A stretch of 64,000 bases of DNA, taken from NCBI GenBank assembly GCA_019634695.1, contig JAHCAW010000012.1, positions 24,979-88,978 on the forward strand. The letters run 5' to 3'. The notes under the pieces are model-generated. The model did not search any database and was not told the origin of the DNA. It saw only the letters and a list, made by a program, of their open reading frames with translations. Shown one piece after another: positions 34,287-42,526 of the stretch (position 1 is the stretch's first letter; each line of letters begins with the position of its first letter). The stretch is from Candidatus Sumerlaeia bacterium (GTDB taxonomy: Bacteria > Sumerlaeota > Sumerlaeia > SLMS01 > JAHLLQ01). A program made the translations under genes and the position numbers.

Positions 34287-35138
34287 ATGGAAGTCGTTCA
34301 GTCGATTGCGCAGATGCGCGAGATCCGGCGCCAGCTTGCCCTGACGCCCGAGGCCACCGTGGGCTTCGTGCCCACGATGGGGGCGCTGCACAAGGGCCAC
34401 GGCCGCCTGATCCAGCGCGCCCTCAACACCGCCAGCCTCGTCGTCGTCTCCTCCTTCGTCAACCCCTTGCAGTTCAACGATCCACGCGATCTGGCCCGCT
34501 ACCCGCGTACCCCGAGCCAGGACCACGACATCTGCAACAAGCTCGGGGTGAACTACTTCTTCGAGCCCCCGGCCGAGGACATCTATCCCCCCGGCTTCCT
34601 CACCACGGTCAATGTCTCCCGTCTGGCCAATCGCCTCGAGGGCGCGTCGCGTCCGGGGCACTTCCGCGGCGTCTGCACCGTCGTCGCCAAGCTCTTCAAC
34701 ATCGTGCAGCCCCACTTCGCCTTCTTCGGCCACAAGGACGCCCAGCAGCTCGTCCTCATCCGCCACATGGTGCGCGACCTGGCCTTTGACATCGAGATCG
34801 TCGGCGTGCCCACCGAACGCGACAAGAACGGGCTGGCCCTGAGCAGCCGCAACCAACTGCTCGACGACGAGCAGCGCCAGAAGGCCCTGTGCCTGAACCG
34901 GGCGCTGCGCCGCGTCCACTTCCTGGCCAAGAAGCAGGGCATCACCCACTGCGGCGAACTGCTGCAAGCGGTGCGCTCGGCCATCAACAGCGCCGGCGAG
35001 GGCGTCGAACTCGACTACGCCGCCATCGTCTCACGCACCACGCTCGAGGACCTCTCCCACATCGAGCGCGGCAACACGCTCGTCCTCGTGGCCGCCCGCG
35101 TCGGCGGCATCCGCCTGATCGACTCGACGCGTCTCTGA
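34287..35138 (+). CDS. panC: pantoate-beta-alanine ligase
   Basis: A 283-residue cytosolic ligase joining pantoate and beta-alanine with ATP in CoA synthesis. Signatures: VGFVPTMGALHKGHGRLI (HIGH-like motif), VVSSFVNPLQFNDPRDLARYPRT, YPPGFLTTVNV, GASRPGHFRGVCTVVAKLFNIVQPHFAFFGHKDAQQLVLI, ERDKNGLALSSRNQLL (KMSKS-like loop). Length and motif order match PanC. It stands alone; panB and panD are not in the window. The stop is 45 bp from the stop of the convergent 3-methyladenine glycosylase. Confidence 0.95.
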   Translation: MEVVQSIAQMREIRRQLALTPEATVGFVPTMGALHKGHGRLIQRALNTASLVVVSSFVNPLQFNDPRDLARYPRTPSQDHDICNKLGVNYFFEPPAEDIYPPGFLTTVNVSRLANRLEGASRPGHFRGVCTVVAKLFNIVQPHFAFFGHKDAQQLVLIRHMVRDLAFDIEIVGVPTERDKNGLALSSRNQLLDDEQRQKALCLNRALRRVHFLAKKQGITHCGELLQAVRSAINSAGEGVELDYAAIVSRTTLEDLSHIERGNTLVLVAARVGGIRLIDSTRL

Positions 35139-35159
35139 GCGCATCGCCCCTGCAAGAAA

Positions 35160-35190
35160 ACACTAATAACCAATACCTAAAAACTAAATA
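35160..35190. repeat. degenerate heptameric repeat (CACTAAT family)
   Basis: AT-rich 7-bp units (CACTAAT, AACCAAT, ACCTAAA, AACTAAA) between the convergent panC and glycosylase genes. It matches the reverse complement of the GTTAGTG family seen at 55200-55244. Confidence 0.55.
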
Positions 35191-35750
35191 CTCCTTTCCA
35201 ACACCGCCCTCCGCGGCAGCTCCACCGCCTTCGATATTCCGATGCGCGGCGTCAGGCGCACCGTCTCGCCCCGCCGCCGGCGTCCGGGCTCGAGCCGCAG
35301 CGCGCCGCCCGCCAGCAGGTCCGCGCCATAGTGCCCCGGCCCGATCCCCATGGCCCGGCACACCTTCCCCGGCCCGTTGCACAGGTCCCGCAACGGCCGC
35401 CCCTCCCAGCCCCGCGCCGCGATCATCGCCTCGATGCCCTCGACCGGCTCGAGCGCCCGCACCAGCACCGCCTCCCCCACTCCCTCGCGGCCCGTCACCA
35501 CGTTCATGCAGTGGTGCATCCCGTAGCTGAAATACACGTAGGCCACGCCCGCCGGGCCGAACATCGCCCGGTTCCGCTCCGTCCTTCCGCGAAAGCAATG
35601 CGACGCCGGGTCGTCCTGCGTGTACGCCTCCGCCTCGACGATGCGCCCCGCACGCAGCACCCCGTGCGACTCGTGCACGAGCACACACCCCAACAGGCCC
35701 CGCACGGCCGCCTCCGCCCCCCGCTCCAGCATCAGACGCAGGTCGCTCAT
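35184..35750 (-). CDS. DNA-3-methyladenine glycosylase (AAG/MPG family)
   Basis: A 188-residue base-excision repair glycosylase that removes alkylated purines. Motifs: [70 protein letters not shown] with catalytic Glu in VEAEAY, the intercalating Tyr in YFSYGMH, and [15 protein letters not shown]. The length is typical of bacterial AAG. ATG 35750 is used, since sequence further upstream is not family-like. It diverges from the alpha/beta hydrolase across a 99-bp gap. Confidence 0.92.
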   Translation of the reverse strand: MSDLRLMLERGAEAAVRGLLGCVLVHESHGVLRAGRIVEAEAYTQDDPASHCFRGRTERNRAMFGPAGVAYVYFSYGMHHCMNVVTGREGVGEAVLVRALEPVEGIEAMIAARGWEGRPLRDLCNGPGKVCRAMGIGPGHYGADLLAGGALRLEPGRRRRGETVRLTPRIGISKAVELPRRAVLERSI

Positions 35751-35849
35751 CGCCCTCGCCGCCTCATCGCCGATCGCCCGCTCCCCTGCGAGTGTCTGTT
35801 GCGCTCGCTGTCCGTCCCGGCCAAGCTGCCCGCAAGGATCGTCTTGACC

Positions 35850-36755
35850 ATGAATCCAGACCCCGTCGCTGTGCCGGTTCCTCCCCAACGGCGACGCGTG
35901 CTCCAGCGCATGTTGCTCAACCTCGCACTCATCGTCGGCGGCTTCCTGCTCCTGTATGCCGGGGCCCTGTTCTTCCTGCAACGCAAGCTCATCTACTTCC
36001 CGCGCGACTACCCGGTGAACTACGGGATGACACTCGGCGGTGTCGGCGGCACCGAAATCGTCTTCGAGACCCCGGCCGGGCGCCAGACGATGTTCTACCT
36101 GCCGCCGCGCGACAACCCGGACGCCCCGCCCAAACGCCTCTGGATTCTCTTCGGCGGCAACGGGTCGCTGGCGCTCGACTGGCTCGACATCGCGGAAACC
36201 GCCGGCAGGCAGGGGCCCGGGCTCGGTTTCCTGCTCGTCGACTATCCGGGCTACGGCAACTGCGCCGGCAAGCCCAGCCGCACCACCATCCTGCACACCA
36301 TCGACGCGGTGCTGCCCGCATTGGCGCGCCATCTGGACGCGCCGGTCCCGACCCTCGAGGCCGACCTCAACGTCCTCGGCCACTCCCTCGGCGCCGCCAC
36401 CGCCCTGGAGTTCGCCACACGCCACCCCGTGCAGCGCGCCTACATCATCTCGCCCTTCACGAGCCTGCTCGACATGGCCCGGCGCCAGGTCTTCTGGCCC
36501 ATGATGCACCTGCTGCGCGACCGCTTCGACAACCGCGCCCGTCTCGCCGAGCTCGCCGCACGCACTCCCCGCCCCGAGATCCTTCTCTTCCACGGCGAGC
36601 AGGACGACATCGTCCCCTTCGCCATGGGCCGCGAACTCGCCACCCTGCATCCCGACCTGATCGACTTCCACCCGCAACCCACGCTGGATCACAACTGGAT
36701 CCTCGACGTGCTCAAGAACGACCTCGCCCGGCGAATGACCGAGCAGGGCAGGTGA
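35850..36755 (+). CDS. membrane-anchored alpha/beta hydrolase
   Basis: A 301-residue serine hydrolase with an N-terminal membrane anchor at ~21-45 ([32 protein letters not shown]). The fold shows [21 protein letters not shown], nucleophile elbow [14 protein letters not shown], acid [11 protein letters not shown] and the final His in TLDHNW. The YFPRDYP start after the helix resembles the BEM46/FrsA-like hydrolases. The substrate is unknown, likely an ester on the periplasmic side. Monocistronic; the 213 bp that follow hold no gene but a short heptameric-repeat tract. Confidence 0.85.
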   Translation: MNPDPVAVPVPPQRRRVLQRMLLNLALIVGGFLLLYAGALFFLQRKLIYFPRDYPVNYGMTLGGVGGTEIVFETPAGRQTMFYLPPRDNPDAPPKRLWILFGGNGSLALDWLDIAETAGRQGPGLGFLLVDYPGYGNCAGKPSRTTILHTIDAVLPALARHLDAPVPTLEADLNVLGHSLGAATALEFATRHPVQRAYIISPFTSLLDMARRQVFWPMMHLLRDRFDNRARLAELAARTPRPEILLFHGEQDDIVPFAMGRELATLHPDLIDFHPQPTLDHNWILDVLKNDLARRMTEQGR

Positions 36756-36940
36756 GGGCGGCGTAGTCAGGGCAGATCGCAAAAAGATGAAGTCGGCGCG
36801 ACCGGACCGAGGCGAATTCCATATTGCAGCATCGTATGACCGGCGACCACCAGGACGACCGGTGGGTTCCCGAGGACGGAGCGTGTCGGACGGACGCCCA
36901 CAATGGGATGCAAGCCGCCCTGTGGTCCCGGCGTCGCGGC

Positions 36941-36964
36941 CAACACCCAAGAACTAACAACTGA
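36941..36964. repeat. degenerate heptameric repeat between convergent genes
   Basis: Units CAACACC, CAAGAAC, TAACAAC and TGACCC at 7-bp spacing lie just before the bshB1-like stop. A weak member of the repeat families seen at other junctions. Confidence 0.4.
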
Positions 36965-36968
36965 CCCT

Positions 36969-37682
36969 TCAGGCCTCCGCCAACCCCATCGGATCGTCGA
37001 TCCTCAGCGGCGCGTCGGCGGTGAAGCCCTCGGCATAGCGCACGTTGATCAGTCCGCCGAAGAAGCCCGCACGCATCTCGATCATGTGCCAGGCAAGGTC
37101 GCTGGAGACGTAGGTCTCCGGGCCCTGGTAGTCGGGGTTGGCGAGCTGGGAGCGGTGGGCGCGCAGGGCCTCGAGCTTCGTGGACCAGACGTCGGTGATG
37201 TCGACGACGAAGTCCGGCCGGTTCGGCCAGCGCTGGCGCGAACCGACATAGTGGAAAAGGCGCGACGGCCGGAAGCGTTCCTGACCGGTGTCGTACTTGA
37301 GCACGTTCGACTGGAAGCAGGCGAAGCGCACGGCCTGGGCCAGCGCGTTGTGGTCCGGATGGTGGTCGCCGAATTCGTGGACGAAAACGACGCGGGGGCG
37401 CAGGGCGCGCAGCGTTTCGACGACGCGACGAACGGCACCGGGCACGTCCTCGGCGATGCGGCCGTCGGGCAGGTCGAGGTTCACGCGTTCGACGCCCAGA
37501 ATGCGGGCGGCGTCGGCGGCCTCGACGGCGCGTTCGGCCGGCGTGCCGCGCGTGCCCATCTCGCCGCGGGTGGCGTCGGCGATCACCACCCGGCGGCCGG
37601 TGCGCGCCATGCGCGCCACCGTGCCGCCGGCAAGGATTTCCACGTCGTCCGGGTGGGCCCCGATGAAGAGGGCGTCGGTCAT
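36969..37682 (-). CDS. bshB1: PIG-L family deacetylase, BshB1-like (bacillithiol)
   Basis: A 237-residue LmbE/PIG-L zinc deacetylase. The zinc motif is FIGAHPDDVEILAGGT; next come TRGEMGTRGTPAERAVEA and LGVERVNLDLPDGR, then HEFGDHHPDHNALAQAVRFA (second zinc/catalytic cluster). The C-terminus is FFGGLINVRYAEGF. The TRGEMGTRGT and final GGLIxVRYxExF segments are characteristic of BshB1, which deacetylates GlcNAc-malate in bacillithiol synthesis. The ATG at 37682 begins the fold directly. It lies 25 bp after cysK, which makes the cysteine used in the next bacillithiol step, supporting the assignment. bshA and bshC are not in the window. Confidence 0.82.
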   Translation of the reverse strand: MTDALFIGAHPDDVEILAGGTVARMARTGRRVVIADATRGEMGTRGTPAERAVEAADAARILGVERVNLDLPDGRIAEDVPGAVRRVVETLRALRPRVVFVHEFGDHHPDHNALAQAVRFACFQSNVLKYDTGQERFRPSRLFHYVGSRQRWPNRPDFVVDITDVWSTKLEALRAHRSQLANPDYQGPETYVSSDLAWHMIEMRAGFFGGLINVRYAEGFTADAPLRIDDPMGLAEA

Positions 37683-37707
37683 GCGCAACGGCTCACTGCG
37701 GGGCGGC

Positions 37708-38673
37708 TCACTGCGAGGCGGCCTGCTCGGCAGCACGCGCCTCCTCGGTCAGCGCGGTGGACAGATAGCGCTCGGTGGCCGAGCAGCCGATCGTCACGAT
37801 CAGCTTGCCGGCGTTCTCCGGGCGACGCGCCACGCGCAGCGCCGCCGTCACGTTCGCACCGGTCGAGATACCCGCCGGGATGCCTTCCTCGCGGTTGATT
37901 CGCCGCGCCATTTCGAAGGCCTCGTCGTTGGACACCTGCACCACCTCGTCCACGATGCTCGTGTTGAGGTTCTTGGGGATGAAGCCCGCGCCGATGCCCT
38001 GAATCTTGTGCGGCCCGGGCCGACCGCCCGAAATGACCGGCGAGTCCACCGGCTCGACCGCGAACACTTTCACGCTGCTCTTGTACTTCTTGAGCACCTC
38101 GCCGCAGCCCGACGCCGTCCCGCCCGTCCCGACGCCCGACACCAGGATGTCCACCTTGCCCCCGGTGTCGCGCCAGATCTCCTCGGCGGTCGTCTCGCGG
38201 TGAATCTTCGGGTTCGCCGGATTCTCGAACTGCTGCGGGACGAAGACGTTTTCCTCGCCGTACTCGCGCGCCAGCTCGCCGACGCGTTCGATCGCTCCCG
38301 GCATTCCCTTCGGACCCGGCGTCAGGACCACTTCCGCCCCGAGCATCCGCAGCAGAAGGCGCCGCTCCATGCTCATCGTCTCGGGCATCGTCAGGATCAG
38401 CCGGTAGCCACGCGCCGCGCACACGAACGCCAGCGCGATGCCCGTGTTGCCCGAGGTCGGCTCGATCACCGTCATGCCCGGCTTCAGCCGCCCGCTCTCC
38501 TCGGCCGTGTTGATCATGGCCAGCCCGATGCGGTCTTTCACCGACGACAGCGGGTTGAAGAACTCGCACTTCAGCGCCACCGTCGCCACGCAGTCCGCTG
38601 CCACCCGGTTCAATCGAATCAGCGGCGTGTTGCCGATCGTCTCGGTGATGTCGTTGTAGATCTTCCCGTGCAT
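37708..38673 (-). CDS. cysK: cysteine synthase (O-acetylserine sulfhydrylase)
   Basis: A 321-residue PLP enzyme that makes cysteine from O-acetylserine and sulfide. The PLP Lys is K46 in [12 protein letters not shown], the substrate loop [12 protein letters not shown], the phosphate-binding [10 protein letters not shown], and the C-terminal [11 protein letters not shown] aligns with the GERYLST of CysK. The ATG at 38673 is preferred to 38682 because AAGGA lies 8 bases before it. It is the first gene of a two-gene operon with bshB1. A palindromic element sits immediately upstream (38694-38717). Confidence 0.94.
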   Translation of the reverse strand: MHGKIYNDITETIGNTPLIRLNRVAADCVATVALKCEFFNPLSSVKDRIGLAMINTAEESGRLKPGMTVIEPTSGNTGIALAFVCAARGYRLILTMPETMSMERRLLLRMLGAEVVLTPGPKGMPGAIERVGELAREYGEENVFVPQQFENPANPKIHRETTAEEIWRDTGGKVDILVSGVGTGGTASGCGEVLKKYKSSVKVFAVEPVDSPVISGGRPGPHKIQGIGAGFIPKNLNTSIVDEVVQVSNDEAFEMARRINREEGIPAGISTGANVTAALRVARRPENAGKLIVTIGCSATERYLSTALTEEARAAEQAASQ

Positions 38674-38693
38674 GGCTCGCATCCTTGACTTGA

Positions 38694-38745
38694 ATTCCTA
38701 CCTAACCGATAGGATATCGTTCCGGCCCAAAGGTGCGCCTGTCAA
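38694..38745 (-). promoter_or_regulatory. cysK promoter region with nested palindrome
   Basis: A minus-strand TTGACA occurs at 38745-38740. Downstream is an AT-rich palindrome: outer arms TCCTA/TAGGA (38696-38700 and 38710-38714), inner arms CCTA/TAGG around ACCGA. A GATATC -10-like sequence with ~21-bp spacing overlaps it. Rrf2-type regulators (CymR, IscR) bind sites of this general kind ahead of cysteine genes; assigning one here is speculative. Confidence 0.4.
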
Positions 38746-38760
38746 GGCGAACCGGCACGC

Positions 38761-39849
38761 TCACTCGATCTCGTCGACCAGTCCGTTGCCGGCATCCAAG
38801 GCAGCCGTATTCACGGCGTTTTCGTTGTAGGCCATCATCCGCGAGGGGCTCTCCTCGAGGTGGAAGTCGCGGAAGGCCCGCTCCTCGGCAGCCTGGAATT
38901 CCTCGTCATTCTCGAACGTGGCGGCGATTTCGCGCAGGCGCCGACGCTCCTCGGCATAGGGGTCCTCGCCGCCGCGGCGCTGCTGCCCGCCCTGACGGCG
39001 CGGGTCGCCACCCGAGCGTCCCTGACCCTGCTGACCCTGCTGGCCACCGCGTCCGCCCCGGCCCCGGCGTCCACCGCCCTGACCGCCACCCTGCCCGCCG
39101 CGGCGACGGCCGCCGCGATTGCCCCGGTCGTCGCCCCGATCCCCGGTGTCTTCCGGCGGCGGGGGCACGTTGTTCTCGTCGATGGTCACGCCCTCGGGGG
39201 CGACCACGAGATAGCGGAACGGCTCGCGTCCGTGGCTCTGGGTGCTGATGCCATTCTGGGACTTGAGGTAGTTGTGGAGGAACTTGCGGTCGGGCGAGGG
39301 CATCGGCTTCAGGGCCATGGGCTTGCCGGCGCGGCGGGCCCGGGCCACGATCTGATCGGCCAGGCGCTCGAGCGTCTCGATCTTGCGGTCGCGGTAGTCG
39401 CCGACATCGAGATGCACGGGCGGGCAATTCTCGATCAGGCGTGGAACGACGCGGCTGATCAGGTGCTGCAGGGCGGCCAGCGTGTGGCCCTGCCGGCCGA
39501 TGAAGATCGACGGGTCCGGCCCATCGACGACCGCGCGCACGCCGTCGCCGCTTTGCACCAGATCAATGGTGGCGCCGGGCTGGAAGTGGTCCACCAAGCC
39601 GGCGAGCCACTCTTCGACCGGCTCCATGTTCTCGAGGATGCTGTGCTCGACCATGTAGAGCACCGGCTCGCCCGCGCCGCGCTCCTCCTCGGTCAACCCT
39701 GCTTCTTCCTCGGTCAGGCCCTTCAGGTCGATCTCGTCGGGTTCGTACTCTTCGATGACGTGGAGCTGTTCGTAGGGAAGGCCCAGTTTTTCGGCGGCTT
39801 TCCGGCGCGCCTGCTCCTGCGAGCGCGCGACGACTTCGATCTTCTTCAT
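38761..39849 (-). CDS. khpB: KhpB/Jag RNA-binding protein with long Gly/Arg/Gln-rich tail
   Basis: A 362-residue protein in the normal Jag position next to yidC. The N-terminal Jag domain is at about 1-50 (MKKIEVVARSQEQARRKAAEKLGLP), an acidic linker follows, then a KH domain at about 85-160 (SIFIGRQGHTLAALQHLISRVV) and an R3H domain at about 180-230 (MPSPDRKFLHNYLKSQNGIST, GREPFRYLVVAPE). Unusually it continues with a ~70-residue low-complexity segment rich in RGG, GGQ and GQQ, then an acidic C-terminal tail. KhpB binds RNA with KhpA. The RGG-type extension is not part of the standard protein and suggests added RNA binding or phase-separating behaviour (inference). Confidence 0.88.
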   Translation of the reverse strand: MKKIEVVARSQEQARRKAAEKLGLPYEQLHVIEEYEPDEIDLKGLTEEEAGLTEEERGAGEPVLYMVEHSILENMEPVEEWLAGLVDHFQPGATIDLVQSGDGVRAVVDGPDPSIFIGRQGHTLAALQHLISRVVPRLIENCPPVHLDVGDYRDRKIETLERLADQIVARARRAGKPMALKPMPSPDRKFLHNYLKSQNGISTQSHGREPFRYLVVAPEGVTIDENNVPPPPEDTGDRGDDRGNRGGRRRGGQGGGQGGGRRGRGGRGGQQGQQGQGRSGGDPRRQGGQQRRGGEDPYAEERRRLREIAATFENDEEFQAAEERAFRDFHLEESPSRMMAYNENAVNTAALDAGNGLVDEIE

Positions 39850-40017
39850 GGTTGGTTGCCCCTGTCCCACACGTTATGAACACCGGAGGCCCCCGGGGGA
39901 CCTCTCGGGAACGGACATCATACTCCCGAGCTGCCCCGCCGGCCGGGCCGGTCTCGGGCATTCATCGGGTCCTGCGGGCTCCGCGACAGGCGGCGCCCCC
40001 TGAGACTCCCCCCTTGG

Positions 40018-41892
40018 TCAGGCCGGCGCACTGGCCGCCGGTGCACCGCCCGAGGGCGTATCGTGCAACGCGACGTAGCGTTTCGTCAATACCGTGTGTC
40101 CAATCTGCCAGATATTCTGCACGGTCCAGTACAGCATCAGCCCCGAGGGCATGTTGTACAGGATGAACACGAAGACGATCGGCATCATGACCATGATCTG
40201 CCGCTGCATCGGGTCCGAGACGTTGGCAGTCATCAACTTGGAGGTGTAGTACTGCGTCAGGGCCATCAGCAGGGGCAGGATGTTGAAGGCGTCCCAGCCC
40301 AGCAGCGGCACCCGGAAGCTGCCGAACGGAATCAGCCGGTCCGGCTCCGCAAGGTCCAGGATCCACAGGAAGCCCTGGCCGCGCAGTTCGACCGCCTGCG
40401 CCAGCAGAATATAGAGCGCGAAGAAGATCGGCATCTGCAGGAGCATCGGGAAGCAGCCCCGCAGCGCCCCGAGCGGGTTGATCCCGTGCTCGCGGTACAG
40501 CTTCATCATCTCCTGGCTCTTCTTCTGCGGGTCGTCCTTGTGCTTCTCCGTGATCTTGTCCAGCAGCGGCTTGATGCGCATCTGCTCGGCCATCGTCCGC
40601 GCCTGCGCCTTGATCGCCCAATGCGACAGCGGGTACAGGAGGATCTTCACCACCAGCACCAGCAGGATGATCGCCAGACCCCAGTTGTGCACCAGGCTCT
40701 CGAAGCCCTTCAGCGCCCGCAGCAACAGCAGGCAGATGGGCCGCAGCCAATCCTGACCCCAGATCATCTTGCCGAACACCACCGACGACAGCGGCATCGC
40801 TCCCGCAGGCATCGGCACCGTCTGCGACAATTCCACCAGCAGGTCGTAGCTCTTCGGCGTCGCCACCAGCGTGTAGTTCAGTCGCGCCGACTCCTCCGGC
40901 CCCAGAATCGCCGCCGGATGGTGCAGCGTCACCGACATCGGCGCCGCCACGCCCTTGACGTCATACTCCGGCGTCAGATTCCGCCGACGAACCGCCACCG
41001 TCACCGAGTCCGGCTGGTTGTCCGGAGACGGCACCAGCAGGGCCGCGAAGTACTTCTTCTCCTGCCCCGCCCACCCGATGTCCCGCGAGTAGCGTTGCGG
41101 ATCGTCACCCGACCCCATCTTGCGCAGCCGAAGCCGATCGCCGATCGAGACCGCCGCGAACATCTCGTCCCAGAAGCCCATGCGCGCCGCGGCGGGCTGC
41201 ATGAAGCCCCCCTGCCAGCCCAATCCCCAGCCATCTTCCGCGTCCCCCAAACGCGTCCGGTAGGCCCCGTTGCGCACCTCCACCTCCAGCCCGACCGCGT
41301 AGCTGTCGCGCTCGAACCGGTACGTCTTCACCACAACCACGTCCTCGATCGCCGGCGACGTGAACCGCACCTCGATCGCGCCGTCCTTCGTCTGGCTCCG
41401 CTCGACCGCATACACCACCCGGTTGAACTGGTCCACCGTCCGCCCGGACAACTGCAGCGGATACTCGCGATCCGGCGTGTGCCGTACCTGCGGGACAAGG
41501 TTCACCACGTACGTCGTGCCCGAATCATGGTCGCGCACGGCCGCCAAGCGCTCGGTCGGCTGCAACTTCCAACTGATCGGCACCGCGCCCAGCGTCGACA
41601 GATGCACCGTCGCCAGCCCGGTATCGACCACCTCGATCGGTGCCGTCTCCATCGTGACATCGGGCGCGCGCACCGGCTCGGCCGCAGCCGACTCGCGCCC
41701 CGGCTCGGGCCATGCCTCGGCCCGCGGCGTCGGCCCGGGGGTCTGACCGGGCGTCTGCACCACGGCATCCGGCGTGCCCACCGGCGCGTCCGCCCCCTCC
41801 TGCGGGGACAGCCGACGATTGAACATCGGAGCAATCAGGATGAAATAGGCCCCCGTGAAAACGAGGAAGAAGGCGAGCCAGCGTCTTTCCAT
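40018..41892 (-). CDS. yidC: membrane protein insertase YidC
   Basis: A 624-residue insertase of the Gram-negative type. The N-terminal TM is at ~5-24, a Pro/Ala-rich linker follows, and the large periplasmic beta domain spans about 95-375. The conserved core has five helices: LLLRALKGFESLVHNWGLAIILLVLVVKILLYPLSHWAIKAQARTMAEQ, then CFPMLLQMPIFFALYILLAQAVELRG and MVMMPIVFVFILYNMPSGLMLYW. It inserts membrane proteins alone or with Sec. ATG 41892 begins the first TM helix. khpB follows after 168 bp; rpmH and rnpA, the usual upstream partners, are absent here and a tRNA-Gly lies beyond on the other strand. Confidence 0.94.
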   Translation of the reverse strand: MERRWLAFFLVFTGAYFILIAPMFNRRLSPQEGADAPVGTPDAVVQTPGQTPGPTPRAEAWPEPGRESAAAEPVRAPDVTMETAPIEVVDTGLATVHLSTLGAVPISWKLQPTERLAAVRDHDSGTTYVVNLVPQVRHTPDREYPLQLSGRTVDQFNRVVYAVERSQTKDGAIEVRFTSPAIEDVVVVKTYRFERDSYAVGLEVEVRNGAYRTRLGDAEDGWGLGWQGGFMQPAAARMGFWDEMFAAVSIGDRLRLRKMGSGDDPQRYSRDIGWAGQEKKYFAALLVPSPDNQPDSVTVAVRRRNLTPEYDVKGVAAPMSVTLHHPAAILGPEESARLNYTLVATPKSYDLLVELSQTVPMPAGAMPLSSVVFGKMIWGQDWLRPICLLLLRALKGFESLVHNWGLAIILLVLVVKILLYPLSHWAIKAQARTMAEQMRIKPLLDKITEKHKDDPQKKSQEMMKLYREHGINPLGALRGCFPMLLQMPIFFALYILLAQAVELRGQGFLWILDLAEPDRLIPFGSFRVPLLGWDAFNILPLLMALTQYYTSKLMTANVSDPMQRQIMVMMPIVFVFILYNMPSGLMLYWTVQNIWQIGHTVLTKRYVALHDTPSGGAPAASAPA

Positions 41893-42059
41893 GCGATCGA
41901 GGGGCCCTGACAGGAATGCGAAGGGTACCCGACGGAGCGCCCCGCGCCCCATCGAAGGGCCGGGAGTCTGGAAACCGGGCCCGCGGCGTGGCAAGAAGAA
42001 CGTGCCCGAGTTCGGCCTTGACGACCCGCGGCCCGCGGCTAGCATCCCCCCACTCCCGG

Positions 42060-42135
42060 GCGGGAGTAGCTCAGTTGGTAGAGCTTCAGCCTTCCAAGCT
42101 GAATGTCGCGGGTTCGAGTCCCGTCTCCCGCTCCA
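42060..42135 (+). tRNA. tRNA-Gly (TCC anticodon)
   Basis: Plus-strand cloverleaf. The acceptor GCGGGAG pairs with CTCCCGC, the D arm contains TAGCTCAGTTGGTAGAGC, the anticodon stem TCAGC/GCTGA encloses CTTCCAA (anticodon TCC, glycine), the T arm contains GGGTTCGAGTCCC, and the CCA tail is encoded. Confidence 0.96.
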
Positions 42136-42159
42136 TCTCAACTTCAATAGCTTGAAGGA

Positions 42160-42510
42160 TTAGCGGTCGCGCTCCGAGGAGAGTTCGGACGTGAGGACTG
42201 CCGGGCCGGCGTCTGGGGCGTCGGCGACGTCGCACAGGGCACGCAGGATGGCCGAGATGCCGAAGGCCACCGTCGCCCAGACCGCGAGAAGCAACGCGAC
42301 GCCAACGTTCACCATCAAGGCCCCGATGGCGAAGGCGACAAGCACCCAGCCACCGATGCTGTAGTTGCCCGCCTGCGCCCGGATGCGGTCCACGCGCACC
42401 CGGCGGTGGAGTCGATCGCGGGCGGCTCCGGTTTCCCGGCGCCGGCGCTTGGCTGGAGCGGCGGACGGGCGGGCGGGATTCGCCTGCCCGTCCTGATCTT
42501 CGGTCGTCAT
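42160..42510 (-). CDS. small membrane protein of unknown function
   Basis: A 116-residue protein not recognised. The first ~48 residues are polar and strongly basic (KRRRRETGAARDRLHRRVRVDRIR). A hydrophobic stretch of ~40 residues (YSIGGWVLVAFAIGALMVNVGVALLLAVWATVAFGISAIL) could form two closely packed helices, and a short acidic tail follows. It starts 16 bp after the FG-GAP gene stop and is probably co-transcribed with it. No signal peptide cleavage site is evident. The function cannot be inferred. Confidence 0.55.
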   Translation of the reverse strand: MTTEDQDGQANPARPSAAPAKRRRRETGAARDRLHRRVRVDRIRAQAGNYSIGGWVLVAFAIGALMVNVGVALLLAVWATVAFGISAILRALCDVADAPDAGPAVLTSELSSERDR

Positions 42511-42526
42511 GGGGCTTGGTGCTCCC

